From Streptomyces sp. NBC_00443 (GTDB lineage Bacteria; Actinomycetota; Actinomycetes; Streptomycetales; Streptomycetaceae), in contig NZ_CP107917.1 of the NCBI RefSeq assembly GCF_036014175.1, forward strand, positions 5,828,001 through 5,892,000: a stretch of DNA of 64,000 bases, written 5' to 3'. How positions within the stretch are numbered: the first letter of the stretch is position 1; every line of letters starts with the position of its first letter. The notes beneath the pieces were generated by a model. The model was not told the origin of the DNA. It did not search any database and worked only from the letters and a program-made list of their open reading frames with translations. This document shows positions 1-7,971 of this stretch, piece by piece. Both the position numbers and the translations under genes were made by a program.

Positions 1-632
1 ACGTGCCAGACGACCCGCAGACTGCTCGCGCCGTCCACCCGCGCCGCCTCGATCAGCTCGCTCGGCAGCGCCTGCACCAGGTACTGCCGCATGAAGAACG
101 TACCGAAGGCCGTGCACAGCGTCGGCAGGATGACCGTCTGGAGCTGGTTCGACCAGCCGAGGTCCGCCATCCACAGATACAGCGGTACGACCGCCAGCTG
201 CGGCGGGATCATCATCGTGCCGATGGTCAGCAGCAGCAGGACGCCGGAGAACCGGAAGCGGAGCTTGGCGAAGGCGAAGCCGGCCAGCGTGGCGAACAGC
301 ACCGTGCTGATGGTGATGGTGCCCGCGACGAACATGGTGTTGAACATCGCCTTTCCGAGCCCGGCCTCCTCCCACGCCCGGTCCATGTTCTTGAACAGGT
401 TCCCGCCGAACCACAGCGGCGGAGGCGTCTCCGCGAGCCGCCGGTCCGTGCGCGAGGCCGCGATCGCCGTCCACACCAGCGGGGCCAGCGAGACGAGTGC
501 GAAGACGGCCAGGACGACGTAGGTGAGCGGGCCGGCGTGCAGCTGCTTGCCCGCGCCCATCACCCGGGGGCGCCGGGGCTGTCGTACCTTCTGCGTCACT
601 GTCTGAGGAGTCGTCAGTTCACTTGTTGTCAT
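1..632 (-). CDS. cebG: CebG-type sugar ABC transporter permease (3' end cut by window)
   Basis: This is the second membrane permease of a binding-protein-dependent carbohydrate importer (MalG class), and 210 residues are visible. The frame reads from an ATG at 632-630, which overlaps the stop of the upstream permease (ATGA), so the two are translationally coupled. A hydrophobic segment follows a basic, Pro/Arg-rich N-terminus of about 30 residues, and further membrane segments follow it. Near the cut end lies the EAA loop (LPSELIEAARVDGAS), which docks on the cytoplasmic ATPase. The linked binding protein, LacI repressor and CebR operator point to cellobiose/cello-oligosaccharides as substrate. 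No ATPase gene is present; in Streptomyces this transporter uses the shared MsiK ATPase (family knowledge). The C-terminus lies outside the window. Confidence 0.88.
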   Translation of the reverse strand, partial: MTTSELTTPQTVTQKVRQPRRPRVMGAGKQLHAGPLTYVVLAVFALVSLAPLVWTAIAASRTDRRLAETPPPLWFGGNLFKNMDRAWEEAGLGKAMFNTMFVAGTITISTVLFATLAGFAFAKLRFRFSGVLLLLTIGTMMIPPQLAVVPLYLWMADLGWSNQLQTVILPTLCTAFGTFFMRQYLVQALPSELIEAARVDGASSLRVVWH

Positions 633-1657
633 TGGGACTTCCTCAGCCGTCGGGACACCAGCAGTTGGATCACGGCGACGATCAGCAGGATCAGGAACAT
701 CGACCAGGCGATCGCGGACGCCTTGCCGAGGTTGCCGATGATCCAGCCCTGGTCGTACATGTACAGACCGAGCGTCTGGTACTGGTGCTCGGAGCCGCCC
801 TTCGAGCCGCTCACCCCGCCGAACAGCAGGGGCTCACCGAAGAGCTGGGTCGCGCCGATCGTCGAGACGACGACCGTGAACAGGATCGTCGGCCGCAGCT
901 GCGGGATCGTCACATGGATGAATTGCTGCCAGCGGTTGGCGCCGTCGATGGCCGCCGACTCGTACAGGTCGGCCGGGATCGCCTGCATGGCGGCGAGATA
1001 GATCAGCGCGTTGTAACCGGTCCAGCGCCAGATGACGATCGAAGACACCGCGAACTGTGAACCCCAGTCGGACTCACGCCAGTTGACCGGGTCGATGCCG
1101 ACGAACTCCAGCAGCCAGTTGATCATGCCGCCGTCCCACGAGTACAGCAGCACGAACACCAGCGTCGCCGCGGCCACCGAGGTGGCGTACGGAGTGAGCA
1201 TCACGACCCGCCACACGGTCGAGCCGCGCAGCTTGTAGTTCAGCAGGTGGGCCAGGCCTATCGCCATCAGCAGCTGGGGCACCGTGGAGATCACGCCGAT
1301 GGTGAAGGTGTTCCACAGTGCGTTCCAGAAGAAGTCCGAGGACAGCAGGTTCTGGTAGTTGTCCAGGCCCGCCCAGGTCTGGCCGTCCAGGTTCGCCAGC
1401 TGCACGTTGTGCAGCGAGTACCAGGCCGTATACAGGAGCGGGATCAGCGAGAACGCCCCGAAGACGATGAAGAAGGGGGCGATGAACGCGTACGGCGACG
1501 CCTTCATGTCCCAGCGGTACAGCCGGCTCCGCCAGGAAGTGCTCCCCGGCGGCGGAGTACCGCGACCGTGCGCGCGGCCGGCCGCGCCCGGCTGGTCACC
1601 GGGCGCGGCGTCGGCGCTCGACGCGGAGTGCGCGAGTGCCTCTTTGGAGCTGGTCAC
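629..1657 (-). CDS. cebF: CebF, cellobiose ABC transporter permease (MalF class)
   Basis: This 342-residue permease pairs with CebG to form the membrane channel of the cello-oligosaccharide importer. The first about 50 residues are soluble and Ala/Gly/Ser-rich. The first membrane helix starts near residue 55 (YAFIAPFFIVFGAFSLIPLL), and about six helices are visible in total. The EAA motif that contacts the ATPase is seen as ADLYESAAIDGANRWQQF near residue 235. The GTG start at 1657 overlaps the stop of cebE (GTGA), and the stop at 629 overlaps the cebG start, so cebE-cebF-cebG is one tightly coupled operon. Assignment to cellobiose rather than another sugar rests on the CebR operator and neighbouring cebR. 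Confidence 0.88.
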   Translation of the reverse strand: MTSSKEALAHSASSADAAPGDQPGAAGRAHGRGTPPPGSTSWRSRLYRWDMKASPYAFIAPFFIVFGAFSLIPLLYTAWYSLHNVQLANLDGQTWAGLDNYQNLLSSDFFWNALWNTFTIGVISTVPQLLMAIGLAHLLNYKLRGSTVWRVVMLTPYATSVAAATLVFVLLYSWDGGMINWLLEFVGIDPVNWRESDWGSQFAVSSIVIWRWTGYNALIYLAAMQAIPADLYESAAIDGANRWQQFIHVTIPQLRPTILFTVVVSTIGATQLFGEPLLFGGVSGSKGGSEHQYQTLGLYMYDQGWIIGNLGKASAIAWSMFLILLIVAVIQLLVSRRLRKSQ

Positions 1658-2979
1658 TGGCCGAGCACGTCCTTGATCTCCTCCGACGCGGCGTCCCAGC
1701 CCTCGTCAGGGCTCTTGCCCTTCTGCTCGACCTGGAGGATGCCGATGTCGGTCAGCGCGGTGTTGATCGCCTGGTCCTTGATGCCGAAGTACTGGGACGG
1801 GATGGTCTCGGCGGAGGCCGAGAAGATCTCCGTGATCGGCGCGTTGGAGAAGTACTCCGTGGTGGCGGCCGCCGGCTTCAGGGTCGAGTACGCCGACGGG
1901 GTGGACGGGAAGCTGGCCTGCTTGGCGAAGACCTTCGCCTGCTGCTCGGGCGCGGTCAGCCACTTCGCCAGTGCGACGGCCTCCTTCTGGTGCTTGCTCG
2001 ACGTCGGTACGCCGATGAACGAACCACCCCAGTTGGCCGCGGTCGGCGCCGCCGCCACGTCCCACTTGCCCTTGCCCGCGTCACCGGACTTCTCCAGGAT
2101 GTAGCCGATCATCCAGGCCGGGCAGGCCACCGTGGCGAAGGTGCCATTCGCGTAGCCCTGGTCCCACGGCTTGTCGAACTGCTTCAGCTTCGCCGACATA
2201 TCGCTGGTCGCCACGTCCATGGCGACGTCCCAGGCCTGCTTGACGCCCTCGGACTTGTCCCAGACGACGGTGCCGTCGTTCTCGTAGTAGCGCTTGGGTC
2301 CGCCTCCGAGGGCCGCGTTGTAGACCGAGGAGGCCGAGTCCACGAACTTGGTGCCCTTCGGCGCCTTCTTCATGTACTCCTTGCCGACCTCGACGTACTT
2401 GCCCCAGTCGCCCTTCCACTGCTCGGCGAGCTTGGTGCGGTCGGTCTCCAGACCGGCCTTCTCGAAGAGGTCCTTGCGGTAGCAGATCGCCATGGGCCCG
2501 ATGTCCGTCCCGAGCCCGATCAGCTTGCCGTCCTTGGTGGTGGCCTGGGCGTTCTTCCAGTCCAGCCACTGGGACTTGTCGACCTCCTTGCCGAGGTCGA
2601 CGAACTTGGCGGCCTGTGTCTCCACGGCCTCGGTGATGTTCATGACCTCGATCGCCTGGATGTCGTCGGCACCGGCGCCGGCCTGGAGCCGGGTGAGGAC
2701 CTTGGGCCAGTAGACGTCGGTACGGGTGGTGACGTTCTCCTTGATGGTGATGTCGGGGTTCTGCTTCATGTACTCGTCGTAGAGGCCGGCCTGCTTGTAG
2801 CCGAAGGTGCCGAAGGTGCCCACAGTGAGCGTGGTCTTGCCACCCCCGCCATTGCCTCCGCCTTCGCCCGAAGAGCCGTCGTCCGAGTCCTCGGCGCAGC
2901 CGGCGAGCAGCCCTGTCGTCAGCGCGGCTGCGACCGCGAGGGCCATCACCCGGCGGGACCCGCGGGTACTCGTGCGCAT
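1654..2979 (-). CDS. cebE: CebE, cello-oligosaccharide-binding lipoprotein
   Basis: This 441-residue extracellular solute-binding protein (family 1) captures the sugar and delivers it to CebF/CebG. It has a basic N-terminus, a hydrophobic signal core and the lipobox LLAGC, so Cys27 should be lipidated and anchored outside the membrane. A Gly/Ser/Asp/Glu-rich spacer (about residues 28-47) follows. The ATG at 2979 is preceded by AGGAGGAC. In Streptomyces, sensing of cellobiose/cellotriose by this system links cellulose breakdown to metabolism, and in plant-pathogenic species to virulence (established for CebR/CebE of S. scabies). The orthologue in S. coelicolor is, from memory, SCO2795. Confidence 0.88.
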   Translation of the reverse strand: MRTSTRGSRRVMALAVAAALTTGLLAGCAEDSDDGSSGEGGGNGGGGKTTLTVGTFGTFGYKQAGLYDEYMKQNPDITIKENVTTRTDVYWPKVLTRLQAGAGADDIQAIEVMNITEAVETQAAKFVDLGKEVDKSQWLDWKNAQATTKDGKLIGLGTDIGPMAICYRKDLFEKAGLETDRTKLAEQWKGDWGKYVEVGKEYMKKAPKGTKFVDSASSVYNAALGGGPKRYYENDGTVVWDKSEGVKQAWDVAMDVATSDMSAKLKQFDKPWDQGYANGTFATVACPAWMIGYILEKSGDAGKGKWDVAAAPTAANWGGSFIGVPTSSKHQKEAVALAKWLTAPEQQAKVFAKQASFPSTPSAYSTLKPAAATTEYFSNAPITEIFSASAETIPSQYFGIKDQAINTALTDIGILQVEQKGKSPDEGWDAASEEIKDVLGQ

Positions 2980-3097
2980 TGCGTCCTCCTGTTGCCTGAC
3001 GTGCCGACCCCCCGGCCAACTGCACTGTTGGGCCCGTTCATTGTTCTCGCTGCGGCTCGGGCGGGGAACGTGCGGGATGTGTATGTGTCAGGTACCG

Positions 3098-3111
3098 TGG
3101 GAGCGCTCCCA
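3098..3111. promoter_or_regulatory. CebR operator (perfect 14-bp palindrome)
   Basis: The sequence TGGGAGCGCTCCCA is an exact palindrome and matches the published CebR box. It lies in the 339-bp divergent gap 2980-3318, about 120 bp before cebE and about 210 bp before cebR, so it can act on both promoters. Elsewhere in the gap I see two short hairpins in the cebR leader: CAGTTA/TAACTG arms at 3181-3201, and CCGGGGG/CCCCCGG arms at 3226-3245. I see no gene there. Confidence 0.9.
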
Positions 3112-3318
3112 CATGTGATGTGTTGAAGGGTCGTCGGTCCGGGCGGGGGTGTCAAGGGAGCGGACGCGGAGTTCTGCGTTCAGTTATCGGGCCGTTAACT
3201 GGACCAAGTTGAGCCCGTCCGGGGCCCGGGGGTGCCGGCCCCCGGCAACGGTCACTCTCCCTGGCAGGACTGTTAAATTCCAGGCCGGCGCAAAGACAAC
3301 GGCGGGAAGGCGGAGCCC

Positions 3319-4374
3319 ATGGCAACCCACGGAGCGCGGGGCCGGAGCGGCGGTCGGCCCACCCTCGAAGAGGTGGCGGCCCGTGCGGGGGTCGGCCGGG
3401 GCACCGTCTCCCGGGTGATCAACGGCTCGCCCCGGGTCAGCGACGCGACCCGCGCGGCGGTGGAAGCCGCGGTGGCGGAGCTCGGCTACGTTCCCAACAC
3501 CGCGGCCCGCGCCCTGGCCGCGAACCGCACGGACGCGATCGCCCTGGTCGTGCCCGAGCCGGAGACCCGCTTCTTCGCGGAACCGTACTTCTCGGACATG
3601 CTGAAGGGCGTAGGCGCCGAACTCGCCGACACCGAGATGCAGTTGCTGCTGATCTTCGCGGGCAGCGACAAGGAGCGGCGCCGCCTGGCCCAGTACCTGG
3701 CGGCACACCGCGTCGACGGCGTCCTGCTTGTCTCGGTGCACGCGGACGACCCCCTGCCGGACCTGCTGGCCCAGCTGGAGATCCCGGCCGTGATCAGCGG
3801 CCCGCGCTCGGCCGCCGAGACCCTGACGTCGGTGGACTCGGACAACTACGGCGGTGCCCGCTCGGCCGTCGAGCACCTCATGGCTCACGGCCGCCGCCGA
3901 ATCGCCCACATCACCGGCCGCCCGGACGTCTACGGCGCCCAGCGCCGCGTCGACGGCTACCGCGACGCCCTGCGTGACGCGGGGGCCGGTGTGGACGAGC
4001 GGCTGATCGAGCCGGGGGACTTCACGGAGGAGGGCGGCCGGCGCGCGATGGAGGCCCTTCTCGCGCGCTGCCCCGACCTGGACGCGGTCTTCGCGGCCTC
4101 GGACGTGACGGCGGCGGGCGCCCGCCAGGCCCTTCGCGAGGTGGGCCGCCGCATCCCCGACGACGTCGCCCTCGTCGGCTACGACGACTCCGCCATCGCC
4201 CGCCACATGGAACCGCCCCTCACCAGCGTCCGTCAGCCCATCGAGGAGATGGGCCGCCGCATGATCGACCTCCTCCTCACCGAGATCGCGGACCGCCGCC
4301 CGGCGGTGTCACGGGGGTTGGAGAGGAGGCAGGTGGTGCTGGCCACGGAACTGGTGGCGCGGGCGTCGTCGTAG
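3319..4374 (+). CDS. cebR: CebR, LacI-family repressor of cellobiose uptake
   Basis: This 351-residue DNA-binding repressor releases its operators when cellobiose/cellotriose binds. The LacI helix-turn-helix occupies about residues 14-60 (TLEEVAARAGVGRGTVSRVI), with hinge helix NTAARALA. A periplasmic-binding-protein-like sensor domain follows, with the usual LacI end motif (VALVGYDDSAIARHMEPPLTS). The ATG at 3319 follows AAGGCGGAG. It diverges from cebE, and the operator TGGGAGCGCTCCCA lies between them. From memory it is the SCO2794 orthologue. Confidence 0.92.
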   Translation: MATHGARGRSGGRPTLEEVAARAGVGRGTVSRVINGSPRVSDATRAAVEAAVAELGYVPNTAARALAANRTDAIALVVPEPETRFFAEPYFSDMLKGVGAELADTEMQLLLIFAGSDKERRRLAQYLAAHRVDGVLLVSVHADDPLPDLLAQLEIPAVISGPRSAAETLTSVDSDNYGGARSAVEHLMAHGRRRIAHITGRPDVYGAQRRVDGYRDALRDAGAGVDERLIEPGDFTEEGGRRAMEALLARCPDLDAVFAASDVTAAGARQALREVGRRIPDDVALVGYDDSAIARHMEPPLTSVRQPIEEMGRRMIDLLLTEIADRRPAVSRGLERRQVVLATELVARASS

Positions 4375-4450
4375 CGGGCGGTTCGGGGTGTGCGGTGATG
4401 CCACGGGTGCGGCGTGGTCAGAGCGTGGTGGGGTCACGGGCGTGGTGACG

Positions 4451-4981
4451 TCAGGGGCGTAGCACCCGTCGCCATCTGGTCTCGCCGTCCTGCTCCTCGT
4501 CCGTCGGGAGCAGCCCTGCAGCCCGGGCCACGGCGGCGGAGGCGAGGTGGTCGGGGTGGATGTGGGCCACGACCGTGCGGACGGGAGTGGCGGCGGCATG
4601 TGCGGAACGCACGGCAGCCCGTTGCCGCAGCCACGCCACCAGCCCTTGCGCCGCCTCGCGCGCGTACCCGCGTCCCTGCCACCGGGTGCCCACCACCCAG
4701 GCGATCTCCGCGGTCGTCTCGCTGATCGTGGCCTGGACCGTGCCGATGAGACGGGAGTCGGTGCGCAGCCGCAGGACCCAGTTGCACCAGCTGACGGACG
4801 GGTCCGGGGAGCCGGCGACCAGGCGTTCGTACCGGGTTCGCAGGGCTTCGGGTGAGAGGGGCGAGCCGCCGATGAAGGTGTGCAGTGCCGGGTCGGACAG
4901 GGCCGGGGCCAGTTCAGCCGCGTGGTCGGCCCGGAGGGGGAGGAGGTCCATGCGGGGCGTGCGGATCGGTTCGGTCAGCAC
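4451..4981 (-). CDS. GNAT-family N-acetyltransferase
   Basis: This 176-residue protein has the layout of small-molecule or RimJ/RimL-like GNATs. It opens LTEPIRTPRMDLLPLR, a typical first strand. The acetyl-CoA loop is seen in motif A (WVVGTRWQGRGYAREAA, about residues 95-111, with QGRGYA as the pyrophosphate loop). It ends with the VARAAGL segment usual at motif B. The GTG start at 4981 has AGAGGAC five bases upstream. It converges on cebR and sits alone, so its substrate cannot be told from context. Confidence 0.82.
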   Translation of the reverse strand: MLTEPIRTPRMDLLPLRADHAAELAPALSDPALHTFIGGSPLSPEALRTRYERLVAGSPDPSVSWCNWVLRLRTDSRLIGTVQATISETTAEIAWVVGTRWQGRGYAREAAQGLVAWLRQRAAVRSAHAAATPVRTVVAHIHPDHLASAAVARAAGLLPTDEEQDGETRWRRVLRP

Positions 4982-5038
4982 GGGGTCCTCTCAACTCGCC
5001 TCGGCGTGCCGGGTCCTGTCGGTGCCGCAGAACGCGAT

Positions 5039-5072
5039 CAGCCGGTGACCTCTGTGTCGAGGTCACCGGCTG
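5039..5072 (-). terminator. Terminator of the tRNA-His gene
   Basis: A 13-bp perfect inverted repeat (CAGCCGGTGACCT at 5039-5051, AGGTCACCGGCTG at 5060-5072) with an 8-base loop begins 10 bp after the 3' end of tRNA-His on the minus strand. There is no T-run, as usual in Streptomyces. Confidence 0.85.
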
Positions 5073-5081
5073 ACTGCTCAG

Positions 5082-5155
5082 GGTGAGTGACGGGACTCGA
5101 ACCCGCGGCATCCTGGACCACAACCAGGTGCTCTACCAGCTGAGCTACACCCACC
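5082..5155 (-). tRNA. tRNA-His (anticodon GTG)
   Basis: The minus strand folds as a complete cloverleaf. The acceptor stem is GTGGGTG with CACTCAC. The D arm is GCTCAGCTGGTAGAGC. The anticodon stem CCTGG/CCAGG encloses loop TTGTGGT with anticodon GTG. The T arm carries GGTTCGAGTCC. The extra G at position -1 (5155), opposite C73, is the hallmark of histidine tRNAs. The 3' CCA is not encoded. No integrase or attachment-site duplication is seen next to it. Confidence 0.96.
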
Positions 5156-5281
5156 ATGACCGGCGATGTCTTCCGTGGAATCCCCGACCGGCCGAGAAAA
5201 AGTGTACAGGGTCCGAAGGGGTGCTCGCGCACAGCTTTTCGCGGCGGCCCCGAGCGCCCCCCTCGCACCCCTCCCGGATAC

Positions 5282-5884
5282 CTACTGAGCTGGCAGAACG
5301 TGCTTCGCGGCGATCGACTTCGCGGTGTCCGAGTCCGGGCCGGGCTGCGGTACGAAGACGGCCTCGCGGTAGTAGCGGAGTTCGGCGATCGACTCGCGGA
5401 TGTCGGCGAGGGCGCGGTGGTTGCCGTTCTTCTCGGGGCTGTTGAAGTAGGCGCGCGGGTACCAGCGCCGGGCCAGCTCCTTGACCGACGAGACGTCGAC
5501 GATCCGGTAGTGGAGGTAGTCCTCCAGCGTCGGCATGTCGCGCAGCAGGAAGCCGCGGTCCGTGCCGACGGAGTTGCCGCACAGCGGGGCCTTGCCGGGC
5601 TCCTTCACGTGCTCGCGTACATACGTCAGGACCTGCTCCTCGGCGTCCGCCAGCGTCGTGCCGCCGGCGAGTTCGTCGAGCAGCCCGGACGCGGTGTGCA
5701 TCTGACGCACCACCTCCGGCATCGTCTCCAGCGCCGCGTCCGGCGGACGGATGACGATGTCCACGCCCTCGCCGAGGACGTTCAGCTCGGAGTCGGTGAC
5801 GAGGGCGGCAACCTCGATGAGCGCGTCGTCGGACAGCGAGAGGCCGGTCATCTCGCAGTCGATCCACACCATGCGATCGTTCAT
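5282..5884 (-). CDS. orn: Oligoribonuclease (DEDDh 3'-5' exoribonuclease)
   Basis: This 200-residue enzyme degrades 2-5-nucleotide RNAs to mononucleotides, finishing mRNA turnover, and hydrolyses pGpG, the last step of c-di-GMP removal. The DEDDh residues are visible: D9 and E11 in WIDCEMTG, a middle Asp in NSVGTDRGFLL, and the His/Asp pair in HRALADIRESI. Length is normal for the family. In Streptomyces ornA is needed for normal aerial growth, and its place next to adpA is conserved. The C-terminus (residues 178-200) ends near KHVLPAQ. Confidence 0.95.
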   Translation of the reverse strand: MNDRMVWIDCEMTGLSLSDDALIEVAALVTDSELNVLGEGVDIVIRPPDAALETMPEVVRQMHTASGLLDELAGGTTLADAEEQVLTYVREHVKEPGKAPLCGNSVGTDRGFLLRDMPTLEDYLHYRIVDVSSVKELARRWYPRAYFNSPEKNGNHRALADIRESIAELRYYREAVFVPQPGPDSDTAKSIAAKHVLPAQ

Positions 5885-5941
5885 GCGACCACCCTAAGGC
5901 TGACGTCCGCTTTTGGGATGCCCGGTGTCGCAGGCGGCGCA

Positions 5942-6013
5942 CCAGGGGGCTGCCGCCCCCTGGACCCCGGCTTCGGCCTGAACGGCCTCGTCCTCAAACG
6001 CCGGACGGGCTGA
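5942..6013. repeat. Dispersed Streptomyces intergenic element (hairpin plus conserved tail)
   Basis: This non-coding block lies in the gap between orn and adpA. It begins with a 9-bp-stem hairpin (CCAGGGGGC / GCCCCCTGG, 5942-5963). A tail reading CTTCGGCCTGAACGGCC and CCTCAAACGCCGGACGGGC then runs to about 6013. I recognise the same hairpin-plus-tail string as a very frequent intergenic sequence in many Streptomyces genomes; that recognition is from memory. It lies just past the adpA stop codon at 6038 and could act as the adpA terminator. Confidence 0.6.
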
Positions 6014-6037
6014 GTACGCCCGCCCGGCGTCACGAGG

Positions 6038-7276
6038 TCATGACCCGCTGCGCTGCCCCGGCAGGCTCGCCCTGCTTGCCGCGTAGGCCTCGCGGCCGTT
6101 GTCCGACGGCACGGACAGGGCGGCGGGCCCCAGAGGGCTCGGTGTGCGGCGGGTCTGGGGCGGGACCGGGCCGCCCTCCGAGTACGGGCTGGGCGGGGGG
6201 CCCGAGGGCGCCGCGCCCGGGCCGACCGTGGGCTCCGCGTCCGTCGGCCGCTCACCCTGCGGGCGGCGCGCACGGTACGCCGCCCGGTACGCGGCCGGCG
6301 ACGAGCCGAGCTGGCGGCGGAAGTGGCCGCGCAGCGCCACCGGGGAGCGGAAGCCGCAGCGGCCCGCCACCTCGTCCACCGAGTAGTCCGACGTCTCCAG
6401 CAGCCGCTGCGCCTGCAGCACCCGCTGGGTGATCAGCCACTGCAGCGGGGCGCTCCCGGTGAGGGAGCGGAAGCGGCGGTCGAAGGTGCGGCGGCTCATG
6501 TACGCGCGTGCCGCCAGCGTCTCGACGTCGAACTGCTCGTGCAGGTGCTCCAGCGCCCAGGCGACGACCTCGGCCAGCGGGTCGGCGCCGATCTCCTCTG
6601 GTAAAGATCGATCGAGGTAGCGCTCCTGACCGCCGGCCCGGCGCGGCGGGACCACCAGGCGGCGGGCCAGAGCCCCGGCCGCCTCGTTGCCGTGGTCCGT
6701 CCGCACGATGTGGAGGCAGAGGTCGATGCCGGCCGCCGTGCCCGCCGACGTCAGTACGTCGCCGTCGTCCACGAAGAGTTCTCGCGGATCCACGTGCACC
6801 GACGGATAGCGCTTGGCCAGCGTCGGTGCGTACATCCAGTGTGTCGTCGCGGGGCGGCCGTCCAGCAGGCCCGCCGCGGCGAGGACGAAGGCGCCGGTGC
6901 ACAGCCCGACTATGCGGGCGCCCTCCTCGTGCGCTCGACGCAGTGCGTCGAGCGCATCCTCGGGCGGTGGCGAAGTGATCGAGCGCCAGGCCGGTACTAC
7001 GACCGTGCCCGCCCTCGAGATCGCCTCCAGGCCATGTGGTGCGGTGAGTTCCAGGCCCCCTGTGGTCCGCAGTGGGCCTTCCTCGCCGCCGCACACAAGC
7101 AAGCGGTAGCGCGGTACGCCGGCGTCCTGGCGGTCTATCCCGAACACCGACAGCGGTATGGAACTCTCGAAGATGGGGCCGCCGCTGAACAGCAGCACCG
7201 CGACGATCTCCTTGCGGCGTCGCCCGGAAAGCTTCCGGGCCGCGGCTTCCGGCGCGGCAGTGGAGTCGTGGCTCAT
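6038..7276 (-). CDS. adpA: AdpA, AraC-family master regulator of development and secondary metabolism
   Basis: This 412-residue regulator has a DJ-1/PfpI (GATase1-like) domain at about residues 22-215 that drives dimerisation. The dual AraC helix-turn-helix domain is at about residues 235-335 (LAARAYMSRRTFDRRF and DEVAGRCGFRSPVALRGHFRR). The last about 75 residues are a Pro/Gly/Ser-rich tail. AdpA switches on aerial mycelium, sporulation and antibiotic genes, and in A-factor systems is released by the ArpA-type receptor. Codon 225 (6604-6602) is TTA, so full translation needs the bldA tRNA-Leu. The ATG at 7276 has a G-rich Shine-Dalgarno. From memory it is the SCO2792 (bldH) orthologue. Confidence 0.96.
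   Translation of the reverse strand: MSHDSTAAPEAAARKLSGRRRKEIVAVLLFSGGPIFESSIPLSVFGIDRQDAGVPRYRLLVCGGEEGPLRTTGGLELTAPHGLEAISRAGTVVVPAWRSITSPPPEDALDALRRAHEEGARIVGLCTGAFVLAAAGLLDGRPATTHWMYAPTLAKRYPSVHVDPRELFVDDGDVLTSAGTAAGIDLCLHIVRTDHGNEAAGALARRLVVPPRRAGGQERYLDRSLPEEIGADPLAEVVAWALEHLHEQFDVETLAARAYMSRRTFDRRFRSLTGSAPLQWLITQRVLQAQRLLETSDYSVDEVAGRCGFRSPVALRGHFRRQLGSSPAAYRAAYRARRPQGERPTDAEPTVGPGAAPSGPPPSPYSEGGPVPPQTRRTPSPLGPAALSVPSDNGREAYAASRASLPGQRSGS
6602..6604 (-). promoter_or_regulatory. TTA leucine codon in adpA (bldA control point)
   Basis: The plus-strand TAA at 6602-6604 is codon 225 of adpA, in the context TCT TTA CCA GAG GAG. It sits between the two domains of AdpA. TTA codons are very rare in Streptomyces and are read only by the bldA tRNA. 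Confidence 0.95.
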
Positions 7277-7405
7277 ACTGCTAAGCCCCCCTCGGTGGTC
7301 GCGGCTCCTCGGTTGTGTCGCTCCTGCACGTTTCCCCTCGGTCCTGCACGAGTCCCCCGCCGTAGACAGTCAAGATCGAATCTACTGTGTCGCGTCACGC
7401 CTGAG

Positions 7406-7415
7406 TGGCCGGTTC
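7406..7415 (+). promoter_or_regulatory. Candidate AdpA-binding site upstream of adpA
   Basis: TGGCCGGTTC fits the AdpA consensus TGGCSNGWWY at every position and lies 130 bp before the adpA start. Autoregulation of adpA through such sites is established in S. griseus and S. coelicolor. The rest of the 377-bp gap 7277-7653 is somewhat less GC-rich around 7370-7480 and shows no coding frame that I trust. It should hold the adpA promoter(s). Confidence 0.5.
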
Positions 7416-7653
7416 GGCACTCGGTAGATTGTCGACTTGGCAACTTGGCGTGAAGCATTCGATCACGAAGCGTTGCACTCACAGGCCGTGCAGGGAAGTG
7501 CGCCTTGTCGCAGTGGCCAATCCACGTAGGGTGCGCAGGGCCCCTGAGGCCCTTTCCGTGCAGGTGGAACGGGGGTTGGGGGGTGTCCTGGGCAGGGGAT
7601 GCATGCGCGCCAGAAGTTGGCTGAAAAGCAGCGTGCCCGTGCGCGGAAACCGG

Positions 7654-7971
7654 TCAACCGACCGGTGTATTTCCCCCAGTGTGACGTCCGCCTCTATGTG
7701 CCCCTGTTCCGGTCCGGTGATGACGTCCGCGGCGCCGGGGCGTCGGGCCGAACTGTTCCCCGGCCTTCAGGCGGGCCGCGCCGCGTTCCGACTGGCGCAG
7801 CAGCAGGCGGCACGCGGCCGTCACGGCGGCCAGGCCGAAGGCGGTGCCGGCGGCGCCCGCGAGCGAGGTGCCGTACCAGAGGAGCACCACGGGGACGAGG
7901 ACGCAGCTGAAGGCCGCCCAGCGGACCACGTCGGTGACGTTGTCCTCGGTGGGTGTGCGGGGTGCGGACAT
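7654..7971 (-). CDS. Small membrane protein of unknown function
   Basis: This protein has 105 residues. A short acidic N-terminus is followed by two hydrophobic segments at about residues 15-35 (VVRWAAFSCVLVPVVLLWYG) and 38-58. The tail is strongly basic and His/Arg/Gly-rich (RRRGRHHRTGTGAHRGGRH) and may lie in the cytoplasm near nucleic acid or membrane phosphate. The ATG at 7971 is preceded by CAGGGAG; longer in-frame extensions lack a ribosome-binding site. It is the gene upstream of adpA on the same strand, but 377 bp separate them. I do not recognise a family. Confidence 0.65.
   Translation of the reverse strand: MSAPRTPTEDNVTDVVRWAAFSCVLVPVVLLWYGTSLAGAAGTAFGLAAVTAACRLLLRQSERGAARLKAGEQFGPTPRRRGRHHRTGTGAHRGGRHTGGNTPVG

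Noticed and set aside
5082..5155. tRNA-His as integration site of a mobile element
   Set aside because: There is no integrase gene and no duplicated tRNA 3' end within the window. Flanking genes are core genes.
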